A stretch of DNA of 64,000 nucleotides from Flavobacterium psychrophilum (GTDB lineage Bacteria > Bacteroidota > Bacteroidia > Flavobacteriales > Flavobacteriaceae): positions 32,111 to 96,110 of the forward strand of contig QFQM01000003.1 of NCBI GenBank assembly GCA_003243255.1. Reading direction: 5' to 3'. The notes beneath the pieces are model-generated. The model searched no databases. It worked only from the letters and a program-made list of their open reading frames with translations, and was not told where the DNA came from. The position numbers and the translations under genes are program-made. Below, piece by piece: positions 26,884-34,973 of this stretch. Within the stretch, counting starts at the first letter, position 1. Every line of letters begins with the position of its first letter.

Positions 26884-26942
26884 AGTCCTAGGCTGGGAGG
26901 TCCGAGGTCCGATGTTAAGAGCTTCCGACTTCAGACATCCGA
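26884..26942. repeat. Degenerate GTCCGA/TCCGAC repeat between convergent genes
   Basis: Contains AGGTCCGAGGTCCGATGTTA and CTTCCGACTTCAGACATCCGAC. The pair GTCCGATGT and ACATCCGAC forms an inverted repeat with one mismatch. This is simple-sequence-like intergenic DNA between dinB and gldD. Confidence 0.5.
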
Positions 26943-26949
26943 CTAAAAA

Positions 26950-27522
26950 CTACTTCCACTTAACCGTTTCCATAATATTCCTCATGTCGTCACGAAGGTA
27001 GCTTGCTGCCGGCATGATAGAATCAAAATTAGGCTTTGCGTAAAAATATACCGATCCGGCAAGGAAATGATGCAGGCTGTCGGTTACATAAAACTGCGCA
27101 TTGGTTGCTGCATTACCTCCTACTTCATAAAACATTCCGTAGGCTTTTTTCTCAGGATTTATATACGGCTGCTCACGGATATCATCGGCCTTAACCACCT
27201 GTTTGTAGGTAAGGGTTTGCGCATCTTTAAGCAACTGTTCCAGATTACCGTTTACAGGCTTATAGTTAAGGTAAATGGTAGCTTTCATTTTAGGGTAATG
27301 AATCTCAAGGCTGCTACAGTCTTTACCAGGTTTTAGGTCTGCCAGCGAATTATATCCAAAAGTATAAGGGCATGGCTGCTCAAGCGCCACATATTTTCCC
27401 ATAGGGTAATCGAGTCTCAGGTAAGCCTGTGGTTTTGGCAGGGTATCTCCCCCACAGCCAATTGCCATAACAGCAATAGCAAACATGCTTACAAAACCCG
27501 CTAAACGTTTCATTGTGTTCAT
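26950..27522 (-). CDS. gldD: Gliding motility lipoprotein GldD
   Basis: 190 residues with a lipoprotein signal (lipobox AIGC). The mature part opens PKPQAYLRLDYPMGKY, characteristic of GldD, and ends YLRDDMRNIMETVKWK. GldD is needed for gliding and T9SS function in Flavobacterium johnsoniae. It overlaps gldE by 4 bases, the usual gldE-gldD pairing downstream of mutY and ssb. Confidence 0.94.
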   Translation of the reverse strand: MNTMKRLAGFVSMFAIAVMAIGCGGDTLPKPQAYLRLDYPMGKYVALEQPCPYTFGYNSLADLKPGKDCSSLEIHYPKMKATIYLNYKPVNGNLEQLLKDAQTLTYKQVVKADDIREQPYINPEKKAYGMFYEVGGNAATNAQFYVTDSLHHFLAGSVYFYAKPNFDSIMPAASYLRDDMRNIMETVKWK

Positions 27523-28808
27523 TTAAGTGTAACCTTAATTTGTTTTATTCTTCTCTTATCAACTGATTCGACGGTAAAGATATTGCCATTAAAACTAATT
27601 TTTTGTCCTTTTTTCGGAAAATTGCCCCATATCTCCAAAAGAAAGCCTGCAAGGGTTTCGGCTTCACCTTTAGCCTCTTCAAATTCTTCCTCTTCAATAT
27701 CGGTTATCCTGTAAAAGTCTTTCAATGATATTTTCCCGTCAAACAGGTAGTTATGATCATCGATACGGGTATAGATAATATCCTCATCATCAAACTCATC
27801 GCTGATATCGCCTACAATTTCTTCAAGGATATCTTCCAGCGAAATAAGGCCCGATGTTCCTCCATACTCATCAACCACAATGGCAAGGTGGTTTTTCATG
27901 TTCTGGAATTCTTTAAGCAGGTTATCCAGTTTTTTGTTTTCGGGAACGAAGAAAGGTTCGCGGATTATAGACTGCCATTCGAAATGGTCATTATCAATAT
28001 GCGGAATGAGGTCTTTTATGAACAGCACCCCTTCAATCTGGTCGACATTATCACGGTACACGGGTATGCGCGAAAAGCCTTTGTCAACAATCTGCGGAAG
28101 CACCTCAGTAAAAGGCAATTCAATATTCAATGCAAAAATGTCAATACGCGGACTCATAACCTGCTTTACATCGGTGTTACCAAAGCTAACTATACCTTCA
28201 AGTATCTTTTGTTCTTCTACGGTAGCATCACCATAATCGGTCAGTTCCAGTGCCTGTGAAAGCCTGTCAACCGAAAGCCCGTTACCCTGTGCACCCACTT
28301 TCTTCTGGAATTTGATCATAAGCTCCCTCATGGGAACGCTAAGAGGCGACAGCAATTTGTTGAGCCCAAACAGTACATAACACATCCTGTTGGCAAATTT
28401 TACATTATTCCTGCCGGCATAAACCTTTGGCACAACTTCGCCAAAAAGCAACACCAGAAACATAATAACCAGTACCTGAATGGTAAAACTGAGCCACAAA
28501 ACGGTTATTCCTCCAAAGAGTATACCGCTTATCCTGAAGAAAAGGATAATGATGGCAATATTGATAAAAGTATTGGTGATAAGGATAGTGGCAAGCAGCT
28601 TTTTAGGCTTTTCGAGAAGCGAAACAATAAGGCTGCCACGTTTAGGATTTTCTTTGTTCATCTTTTCTACATCTTCAGGAGAGAGTGAAAAGACAGCGAC
28701 TTCGGTGCCGGATATGAACGCAGAACAAACAAGGAGGAAAACGATTCCTGCCAGGCCCAATATAAGGCTATAGTCTAATGAGGTGTAACTCGAGGGGTCG
28801 GGGTCCAA
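27519..28808 (-). CDS. gldE: Gliding motility-associated protein GldE (CNNM/CorC-like)
   Basis: 429 residues. An N-terminal DUF21/CNNM membrane domain (three to four helices from about residue 12 to 170, e.g. LILGLAGIVFLLVCSAFISG) is followed by two CBS domains (VMSPRIDIFAL and HLAIVVDEYGGTSGLISLEDILEEIVG) and a CorC/HlyC C-terminal domain (FDGKISLKDFYRI). GldE supports gliding with GldD. The 4-base overlap with gldD indicates coupled translation; ssb is 22 bases upstream. Confidence 0.93.
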   Translation of the reverse strand: MDPDPSSYTSLDYSLILGLAGIVFLLVCSAFISGTEVAVFSLSPEDVEKMNKENPKRGSLIVSLLEKPKKLLATILITNTFINIAIIILFFRISGILFGGITVLWLSFTIQVLVIMFLVLLFGEVVPKVYAGRNNVKFANRMCYVLFGLNKLLSPLSVPMRELMIKFQKKVGAQGNGLSVDRLSQALELTDYGDATVEEQKILEGIVSFGNTDVKQVMSPRIDIFALNIELPFTEVLPQIVDKGFSRIPVYRDNVDQIEGVLFIKDLIPHIDNDHFEWQSIIREPFFVPENKKLDNLLKEFQNMKNHLAIVVDEYGGTSGLISLEDILEEIVGDISDEFDDEDIIYTRIDDHNYLFDGKISLKDFYRITDIEEEEFEEAKGEAETLAGFLLEIWGNFPKKGQKISFNGNIFTVESVDKRRIKQIKVTLK

Positions 28809-28830
28809 AACAATGGGTATTCGTTAAACA

Positions 28831-29277
28831 CTAAAATGGCAGGTCGTCGTTAGGGGCCGGCACATTTATATCGTAATTCGGTTTCGCCGGTTCATTCACA
28901 GCCTGTGAGGTAAAACTCTGTTGCTTCTGGTCCAGCTCTTTTTTGGTGGTAAGGAAAGTGAATTCCGTTACCTGTATTTCGGTTGTATATTTAGTCTGGC
29001 CGTCTTCACCCTGCCACTGGCGGGATTTTATACGCCCTTCTACATATATCTTATCGCCTTTGGTAAGGTATTTTTCGCAAATTTCCGCTGCCTTGTTGCG
29101 CACAACGAGGTTATGCCACTCGGTAGAGGTTATTTTTTCGTTGGTTTGTTTGTTGATGTAAATCTCATTGGTAGCGAGCGGAAAGCGCCCGATACAGTTA
29201 CCCCCTTCAAAATAATGAAGCTTTACATCGTCGCCCAAATGCCCTATCAGCATCACTTTATTTAAGGTACCGTTCAT
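28831..29277 (-). CDS. ssb: Single-stranded DNA-binding protein
   Basis: 148 residues. OB-fold starts MNGTLNKVMLIGHLGDDVKL and includes TSTEWHNLVVRNKAAEICEKYL and KGDKIYVEGRIKSRQW. The linker is short and the C-terminal tail ends DDLPF, the partner-binding tip. It coats ssDNA in replication and repair. It lies 37 bases downstream of mutY and upstream of gldE in a conserved leftward order. Confidence 0.96.
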   Translation of the reverse strand: MNGTLNKVMLIGHLGDDVKLHYFEGGNCIGRFPLATNEIYINKQTNEKITSTEWHNLVVRNKAAEICEKYLTKGDKIYVEGRIKSRQWQGEDGQTKYTTEIQVTEFTFLTTKKELDQKQQSFTSQAVNEPAKPNYDINVPAPNDDLPF

Positions 29278-29314
29278 GGTTTTCTACTGATTAGTTAAAT
29301 CAAATATACCACTT

Positions 29315-30358
29315 TTAATGCTTACTCCAATATTTCTCAATAAAATTATGGATAACGATAGGAAAAGGATAGGCTTTTAACGTATTCTCAGAAACAGCCC
29401 CAACAACCTCATTATCAGCAGTAACTTCCCAAAAACGGATATGCAGGTGCTGATGCGAAAGCTTATGCACAACGGTATCGGCAACAAGTGCAATGTCATT
29501 TGGCGAAAAGCCAAAACCATTATAATTCTTAATCAATGCAATAGCTTCATCCTCCGAAACATTGCTCTCCGTTTCTATAAGCGGGAATTCATACAGGTTA
29601 TGCCAGATTCCTTTTGCCGTGCGTTTCTGCACCATGCTAAAGCCCCGGCTATCTTTTACCACCAGATAATTAAAGTAACGATTGGTCACTTTGGTCTTTT
29701 TCAGTTTTACGGGGAGTTCACTAACCCTGCCTGTTGTAAAAGCAACACAATCACTATTGAATATGCATATACCGCAGTCAGGGCTTTTAGGCACACATTG
29801 CAGCGCACCGAATTCCATCATTGCCTGATTGAATTCCGAAGCCTGCCCCTTTGGCATCAATGAAGCCGCCAGTTCGGTAAATTGCTTTTTCGCTCCGCCA
29901 GATGATATATCGGTATCGATACCAAACACACGCGATAGCACACGATATACATTGCCATCAACCACCGGAACTGCTTCACCATAACTTATCGATGCTATTG
30001 CGGCTGCGGTATAATCGCCGACACCTTTAAGCTTAAGCAGGCCTGCATAGCTATCAGGGAAATTTCCGCCCATATCAAAAGCTACCTGCTTTGCCGTGGC
30101 ATGCAGGTTTCGGGCACGGGAATAGTAACCCAGTCCCTGCCATAGCTTGAGCACCTGTTCTTCGGGTGCGGCGGCCATATCATGAACCGTTGGGAAGGCT
30201 TCGATAAAACGTAAAAAATAGGGTAATCCTTGTGCTACACGGGTTTGCTGCAACATTATTTCGGATAGCCAAACGGGGTATGCACCCGACATTTTTCGCC
30301 AGGGCAAATCGCGTTTGTTTTGTAAATACCAATGAATTAAAGGCTTAGAAAATTCCAT
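29315..30358 (-). CDS. mutY: A/G-specific adenine glycosylase
   Basis: 347 residues. HhH-GPD fold: MLQQTRV near residue 37, the helix-hairpin-helix LKGVGDYTAAAI, and the catalytic Asp in VPVVDGNVYRVLSR. The 4Fe-4S ligands are C-x6-C-x2-C-x5-C (CVPKSPDCGICIFNSDC). A C-terminal NUDIX-like domain for 8-oxoG recognition is present (about 220-345). It removes adenine paired with 8-oxoguanine. Divergent from the HU gene. Confidence 0.96.
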   Translation of the reverse strand: MEFSKPLIHWYLQNKRDLPWRKMSGAYPVWLSEIMLQQTRVAQGLPYFLRFIEAFPTVHDMAAAPEEQVLKLWQGLGYYSRARNLHATAKQVAFDMGGNFPDSYAGLLKLKGVGDYTAAAIASISYGEAVPVVDGNVYRVLSRVFGIDTDISSGGAKKQFTELAASLMPKGQASEFNQAMMEFGALQCVPKSPDCGICIFNSDCVAFTTGRVSELPVKLKKTKVTNRYFNYLVVKDSRGFSMVQKRTAKGIWHNLYEFPLIETESNVSEDEAIALIKNYNGFGFSPNDIALVADTVVHKLSHQHLHIRFWEVTADNEVVGAVSENTLKAYPFPIVIHNFIEKYWSKH

Positions 30359-30417
30359 AATTATGAACGGGTCAACAAAAGTAAAAGTTTATGTTATTAA
30401 ATTTTAATAGATTAACC

Positions 30418-30449
30418 TTGAATTATTGTTTTTTTAATTGTTATATTTG
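30418..30449 (+). promoter_or_regulatory. Promoter of the HU gene
   Basis: TTG (30418-30420), 21-base spacer, TATATTTG (30442-30449), a good match to the flavobacterial consensus. The ATG is 40 bases downstream, in an A-rich leader. Confidence 0.75.
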
Positions 30450-30488
30450 CACTCTCAAAAAAATACACAATCATAAATTAGAAAGAAA

Positions 30489-30785
30489 ATGACGAAAGCA
30501 GACATCGTAGCGAAAATTTCAGAGAAACTTGGACTTGAGAAAGGTGATGTACAAGCAACAGTTGAGTCTTTTATGGAAGAAGTAAAGAACTCTCTTGAGA
30601 CTGGTGACAATGTATACCTAAGAGGTTTTGGAAGTTTCATCATCAAAACGCGCGCTGAAAAAACAGGTAGAAACATTTCAAAAAACACTACCATTAAGAT
30701 TCCTGCTCACAACATCCCGGCATTCAAACCTGCAAAGATTTTTGTTGACGGAGTAAAAACAAATACTGAGGCTAAAGTAAACTAA
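30489..30785 (+). CDS. hup: HU-family DNA-binding protein
   Basis: 98 residues, HU/IHF size. KADIVAKISEKLGLEKGDV is the N-terminal dimerisation helix. The arm region contains GFGSFIIKTRAEKTGRN and the C-terminus VPAFKPAK-like IPAFKPAKIFVDGV. It bends and compacts DNA. It has a strong promoter and is probably co-transcribed with the 30-codon basic gene 27 bases downstream. Confidence 0.96.
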   Translation: MTKADIVAKISEKLGLEKGDVQATVESFMEEVKNSLETGDNVYLRGFGSFIIKTRAEKTGRNISKNTTIKIPAHNIPAFKPAKIFVDGVKTNTEAKVN

Positions 30786-30812
30786 TTATTAACCACCAAA
30801 TCCTTTTCAATT

Positions 30813-30905
30813 ATGCCAAGTGGTAAAAAAAGAAAAAGACATAAGGTAGCAACGCACAAACGTAAAAAAAGAGCGAGAGCTAACCGTCACAAAAAGAAAA
30901 AGTAG
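30813..30905 (+). CDS. 30-residue highly basic protein downstream of HU
   Basis: Starts at ATG 30813, ends at TAG 30903. It begins MPSGKKRKRHKVATHKRKKR and more than half its residues are Lys, Arg or His, with no acidic residues. It lies 27 bases after the HU gene and its stop codon is inside a 12-bp terminator stem. Such tiny, purely basic proteins are usually ribosomal or nucleic-acid-bound. It could be a small Bacteroidota ribosomal protein (the recently described bL38 is one candidate), but I cannot confirm that. It does not resemble bTHX. Confidence 0.8.
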   Translation: MPSGKKRKRHKVATHKRKKRARANRHKKKK

Positions 30906-30930
30906 TTCTAAACTACTTTTTCTTGTTTTA
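30894..30930 (+). terminator. Terminator overlapping the stop of the basic mini-gene
   Basis: 12-bp stem AAGAAAAAGTAG (30894-30905, including the stop codon) with CTACTTTTTCTT (30913-30924), 7-base loop, T-rich tail. Translating ribosomes would melt the stem, so termination may depend on translation. Confidence 0.85.
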
Positions 30931-30999
30931 AAAGATTTTTTAAGTTCATTGAAATGTTTTAAGACATTAAGACTAAGAGAATAGACCTAAGACTGCTAA

Positions 31000-31166
31000 T
31001 AGTCTCACGTCTATCATCTATTATCTGACCAGTCTTTAAAACAATGGGTACACAAATACCTGTAAATTAATGTTTAATCCATCTGCTTCCGGTTAACGGT
31101 TGACAGTTATAAGTTAACAGTTCAGCCAGGTGCTGTAAACTGTAAACCGTAAACTGTAAACTATCA
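31000..31166. repeat. Degenerate tandem GTAAACTGTAAACC-type repeat
   Basis: 31091-31166 contains repeated approximations of GTTAACAGTT and GTAAACTGTAAACCGTAAAC. Upstream, 31005-31030 contains GTCTCACGTCTATCATC-type sequence whose reverse complement resembles 56098-56135. A similar stretch, CTGTCAACTGTAAACCGTCA, lies at 59331-59350. These are dispersed simple-sequence repeats in gene borders. Confidence 0.6.
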
Positions 31167-31180
31167 CCTTGCGGATAAAA

Positions 31181-32740
31181 ATGTACAGTGTGAACAAAGA
31201 ATTAATTATTCGATCTGGTTCTGACGCGGTAGATTTTGCCTTATTAAAAGATGGAAAACTAATTGAATTGCACAGCGAGCGTGAAGACAAAAACCAGTTT
31301 AATGTTGGTGACATCTTCATAGCCAAGATTCGCAAGCCCGTGGCCGGCCTTAATGCCGCCTTTGTAAATGTAGGCTTTGAAAAAGATGCCTTTTTACACT
31401 ACCACGACCTTGGCCCGAACCTGGCCTCGATGCTGAAATTCATCAAACTTGTAAGCGCAGGTAAAGTAAAAGATTACTCACTGAAAAACTTTCCTTTTGA
31501 ACCTGAGATTGACAAAGATGGCGCCATAGGCGACGTGCTTAGTGCCAACCAGTCAGTACTCGTTCAGGTGGTTAAGGAACCCATATCTACCAAAGGGCCG
31601 CGTATAAGCTCTGAGCTTTCGCTGGCAGGAAGATATGTTGTTTTGGTTCCCTTTTCAGACAGGATCTCTATTTCTCAGAAAATAGAATCTAAAGAAGAAA
31701 AAGACCGCCTAAAGAGACTCGTGCAGTCCATTAGACCAAAAGGATTTGGCGTAATAGTGAGAACGGTAGCAGAAGGCAAAAAAGTAGCCGAACTGGACAG
31801 AGACCTGCAAAACCTGCTGGACAAATGGACCGGAATGTGCAAACGACTGCCAAGCGCCCATCACCCAAGCAAGGTACTTGGAGAAGTAAACAAAGCTTCA
31901 TCCATCCTTCGCGACGTATTCAACGATACCTTTACCGGTATTTATGTGGATGATGAGGACCTGTATTACCAAACAAAGGACTATCTGCAGGAGATAGCTC
32001 CTCAAAAAGCGAATATCGTAAAACACTACCAAAGCAAAGAGCTGCCACTCTTCGAAAAATACAACATAGAAAGGCAGATTAAAACCTCTTTCGGTAAAAC
32101 GGTATCCATGAGCAAAGGTGCATATCTTATCATAGAACACACTGAAGCCCTGCACGTTATAGACGTGAACAGCGGAAACCGCTCTAACAAGGCATTGAGC
32201 CAGGAAGATACCGCCCTTGAAGTAAACCTTATAGCCGCCGCAGAGATTGCGAGACAGCTACGATTAAGGGATATGGGAGGGATTATAGTAGTCGATTTCA
32301 TAGATATGGGTAACCCTGATAACAGGAAGAAACTCTATGATTTCCTTCGCGAAGAAATGAGCGACGATAAAGCAAAACACAAGATCCTGCCACCTAGTAA
32401 ATTTGGACTGATCCAGATTACAAGGCAAAGGGTAAGGCCTGAAGTCAATATTAAAACCAAAGAGGTAGACCCTAACAGGGTAAATGGCGAAATTGAAGCC
32501 CCTATACTGGTTATTGACCGCATAACGGCCGACCTTGAAAGAATTATGAAGACCCACAAAAAGATTGTGCTGAATGCACACCCGTTTGTGGCCGCTTACC
32601 TTACTAAAGGTTTCCCATCAATACGCACAAAATGGTTTTTGGAGCATAAAAAATGGGTTAAGATAATACCACGTGACGCTTACACGTATTTAGAATACCA
32701 CTTTTTTGATAGCAAAGGAGACGCTATCGCATCAGAATAA
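31181..32740 (+). CDS. rng: Ribonuclease G/E family endoribonuclease
   Basis: 519 residues from ATG 31181; GTG 31190 is an alternative start that gives the more usual N-terminus (NKELIIRSGSDAVDF). An S1 domain lies at about 35-120 (VGDIFIAKIRKPVAGLNAAFVNVG). The catalytic DNase-I-like region has the metal ligands in HVIDVNSGNR and GGIIVVDFIDM. There is no long C-terminal degradosome scaffold, so it is G-type. Role: rRNA maturation and mRNA decay. It follows HU and the basic mini-gene, as often in this family. Confidence 0.95.
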   Translation: MYSVNKELIIRSGSDAVDFALLKDGKLIELHSEREDKNQFNVGDIFIAKIRKPVAGLNAAFVNVGFEKDAFLHYHDLGPNLASMLKFIKLVSAGKVKDYSLKNFPFEPEIDKDGAIGDVLSANQSVLVQVVKEPISTKGPRISSELSLAGRYVVLVPFSDRISISQKIESKEEKDRLKRLVQSIRPKGFGVIVRTVAEGKKVAELDRDLQNLLDKWTGMCKRLPSAHHPSKVLGEVNKASSILRDVFNDTFTGIYVDDEDLYYQTKDYLQEIAPQKANIVKHYQSKELPLFEKYNIERQIKTSFGKTVSMSKGAYLIIEHTEALHVIDVNSGNRSNKALSQEDTALEVNLIAAAEIARQLRLRDMGGIIVVDFIDMGNPDNRKKLYDFLREEMSDDKAKHKILPPSKFGLIQITRQRVRPEVNIKTKEVDPNRVNGEIEAPILVIDRITADLERIMKTHKKIVLNAHPFVAAYLTKGFPSIRTKWFLEHKKWVKIIPRDAYTYLEYHFFDSKGDAIASE

Positions 32741-32744
32741 CAAG

Positions 32745-32779
32745 AAACCGCCCCGGATACCGTGGGCGGTTTTTTTTAT
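32745..32779 (+). terminator. Terminator after rng (repeat copy 1)
   Basis: Stem AAACCGCCC (32745-32753) with GGGCGGTTT (32764-32772), loop CGGATACCGT, then T run. Near-identical copies follow the next two genes at 33681 and 34903. Confidence 0.9.
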
Positions 32780-32789
32780 GGGATTTATC

Positions 32790-32797
32790 TATATTTG
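32790..32797 (+). promoter_or_regulatory. -7 box before the DUF4259/Imm26-like gene
   Basis: TATATTTG, 22 bases before the ATG at 32819. No clear -33 TTG. Confidence 0.6.
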
Positions 32798-32818
32798 AAC
32801 CCAACAAATCAATAAGCA

Positions 32819-33664
32819 ATGGGAACCTGGGGCACAGCCATATCCTCAAACGACACGTACGCAGATATTTATTCTGAATTTACAGAACTGTATAACGACG
32901 GAATGAATGTTCCTGAAATCACAGCTAAGCTTATTTCTGAATATCAGGATATTACAAATGATCCTGACGATTCAAATAATTTCTGGTTTGCCATAGCTAA
33001 AGCACAATGGGATTACAAACAAGCCGATGCAGCCATCTTCAATAAAGTAAAAGATATAGTTAAAAGCGGCGTTGACCTTGCCGTATGGAAAAATCTCGGG
33101 GCAAACGAAAAAGATATCGCTAAAAGGCAAATAGTACTCACTAAGTTTCTGGAAACACTTGAGTCAGAAAAACCCAAAGTCAAAGCGCGAAAAAAAGTTA
33201 AAATCACCACTCCCGATTTTGAGAAAGGCGAATGTTTTACTTTCAAATTAGGAAACGGCAACTATGGAGGAGCCGTAGTACTTGAAGCCATTCAGATTAA
33301 ACATTTAGGCTTAAATCTAATAGCTACAACCCGTATAAATCAATCTGGAAAACCCTCACTAAAGGATTTTGAAAACACAGAAGTTTTAATTCTGAACTTT
33401 GCCAAATGGGACGACAAGCCATTCATAAAATGGGTTTCATCTACTGGAAAATATGACATTGAAATTGAACCGCTTATTGAGAAAATTGGCAAAATTGACG
33501 TGAAGAAACATTATGATACTACAAAAGACAAGTATATGTATGGTCCATTTAATATAACTGAACAACCTAATTTGCAATTTGAATCTGAAAAAATAAAATC
33601 CAAACCTACCTTAAAAATCTCTATTAAAAGCCTTATCCAAAATAGGTCCTGGAAATTTTGGTAA
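32819..33664 (+). CDS. DUF4259-like plus Imm26-like fusion protein
   Basis: 281 residues, soluble. Residues 1-115 open MGTWGTAISSNDTYADIYSE, the signature start of DUF4259-type proteins. From about 135 the pattern KGECFTFKLGNGNYGGAVVLE matches the start of immunity protein 26-like domains. Both domains are found in immunity contexts of polymorphic toxins, so this may neutralise an incoming toxin. No cognate toxin gene is adjacent. It is a single-gene unit with its own promoter box and terminator. The domain calls are pattern-based. Confidence 0.65.
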   Translation: MGTWGTAISSNDTYADIYSEFTELYNDGMNVPEITAKLISEYQDITNDPDDSNNFWFAIAKAQWDYKQADAAIFNKVKDIVKSGVDLAVWKNLGANEKDIAKRQIVLTKFLETLESEKPKVKARKKVKITTPDFEKGECFTFKLGNGNYGGAVVLEAIQIKHLGLNLIATTRINQSGKPSLKDFENTEVLILNFAKWDDKPFIKWVSSTGKYDIEIEPLIEKIGKIDVKKHYDTTKDKYMYGPFNITEQPNLQFESEKIKSKPTLKISIKSLIQNRSWKFW

Positions 33665-33680
33665 GAGAATAAAACTCTTT

Positions 33681-33713
33681 AACCGCCCCTGAATACCGTG
33701 GGCGGTTTTTTTA
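33681..33713 (+). terminator. Terminator (repeat copy 2)
   Basis: Stem AACCGCCC (33681-33688) with GGGCGGTT (33700-33707), loop contains GAATACCGT, then TTTTT. Same core as copy 1. Confidence 0.9.
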
Positions 33714-33775
33714 TGACTTACAATACTAAAAATCTCATATTTTAAGTTTATACTTACATAACCAATCGCTTTACT

Positions 33776-34843
33776 ATGAGATATTTTGCTTTAGTACTAC
33801 TATTAGCCTTAGCTTCCTGTAAAAAAGAAGCCTTTGTAGAACAGGAAAAGTTTGTAAAAGCAAAAATAATCCCTTCAAAAATAGACAGCCTGAATTCTAA
33901 AGATGAAATTGAAGCCTACATCCGTAGTAAACTAGACTCAGATCTGCCTGAGTTTTATCTTACGGACTACAGCAGGATAATGACATACCACTCATCTCAT
34001 CAATACATCGATAGCCTTAATCGCATTTACGCAAAACAATTAGGTATTGACAAAACTTACTACAAAACCGATTTTAATAATGATGGGCTTACTGACCTAT
34101 TACTCATAGGAGGCTGGCGTATTGGCAATGTAAGGCCAAAAATACAATTCTACCAGTTCAATTCGCAGATTGTAATCAATGGCGGTAAAGGCAAATCAAA
34201 AACCTATTCGCTTGCCCGCGATTATAATTTTGCTTTCGTTCCACAAATAGTAGAAACAGACAGCCTTCCTTTTATAATACTTCATCATCCTATGGGTTAT
34301 GATACTGTTTATCCTCCCCGCATAAAAGATACACTACAGCTCAAACTAGTATATAAATCCGGCTATTTTGTCGAATACAATAAAAAGCCCGGTAAACATG
34401 AAATTGAAAAGATTGAATTCACAAATGTTATAGGTGAAAATTCACCGCATTTTCAAATGATCCTGAATAAGGACGATGACTCATGGTTCATAGCCATATT
34501 TGATAATTATGGAGAAGGCAAGACATATCAAGGTGCTTATAAAACTGAAATGAGCGACATCGATTTTAATGAACTATCAGATGTGTTAAATTATATCGAT
34601 TTTGAGAATCATCAAGATTCCAACAGCACATATGCTCCGGGTCAGCCGCTAATGGCTTTGAAAATAACCTATGACAATAATAAAGTAAAAGAGATATATA
34701 ATAATAGCGGTTCGACTACATACGGCCTTGAAGCAATATACAATAAGATGCTTGACCTGCGTTTTTCCCAGGACTGGAAACAAGCAGAAGAACCCGAAAA
34801 TATGCGCTTACCCAGGCCTCAAAAAAGAACAAAATGGAATTGA
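33776..34843 (+). CDS. Putative lipoprotein, unknown function
   Basis: 355 residues with a lipoprotein signal (lipobox LALASC at about residue 15). A DFNNDGLTDLLLIGG segment near 100 resembles FG-GAP/EF-hand-like calcium loops. The C-terminal 120 residues (QMILNKDDDSWFIAIFDNYG onward) resemble DUF6438-type domains but lack the usual CFG..CP motif. Surface or periplasmic location is likely. The function is unknown. It is a stand-alone gene in the accessory island, followed by the degenerate third copy of the local terminator. Confidence 0.7.
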   Translation: MRYFALVLLLALASCKKEAFVEQEKFVKAKIIPSKIDSLNSKDEIEAYIRSKLDSDLPEFYLTDYSRIMTYHSSHQYIDSLNRIYAKQLGIDKTYYKTDFNNDGLTDLLLIGGWRIGNVRPKIQFYQFNSQIVINGGKGKSKTYSLARDYNFAFVPQIVETDSLPFIILHHPMGYDTVYPPRIKDTLQLKLVYKSGYFVEYNKKPGKHEIEKIEFTNVIGENSPHFQMILNKDDDSWFIAIFDNYGEGKTYQGAYKTEMSDIDFNELSDVLNYIDFENHQDSNSTYAPGQPLMALKITYDNNKVKEIYNNSGSTTYGLEAIYNKMLDLRFSQDWKQAEEPENMRLPRPQKRTKWN

Positions 34844-34902
34844 AATTAATCCGGTTGGAGTATTAATAGAAAATGATTTTCCGTTAGATATATAGTACCT
34901 GC

Positions 34903-34934
34903 AAACCGACCCGGAATACCGTGGGCGTTTTTTT
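34903..34934 (+). terminator. Degenerate terminator (repeat copy 3)
   Basis: AAACCGACCCGGAATACCGT then GGGCGTTTTTTTA. Same order as copies 1 and 2, but the stem has bulges (AAACCGACCC against GGGCGTTT), so it may be weaker. Confidence 0.65.
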
Positions 34935-34952
34935 ATAGAATCAAAAAACCAT

Positions 34953-34960
34953 TACATTTG
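34953..34960 (+). promoter_or_regulatory. -7 box before the WG-repeat gene
   Basis: TACATTTG, 14 bases before the ATG at 34974. Confidence 0.55.
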
Positions 34961-34973
34961 AAAAAACATAGTA

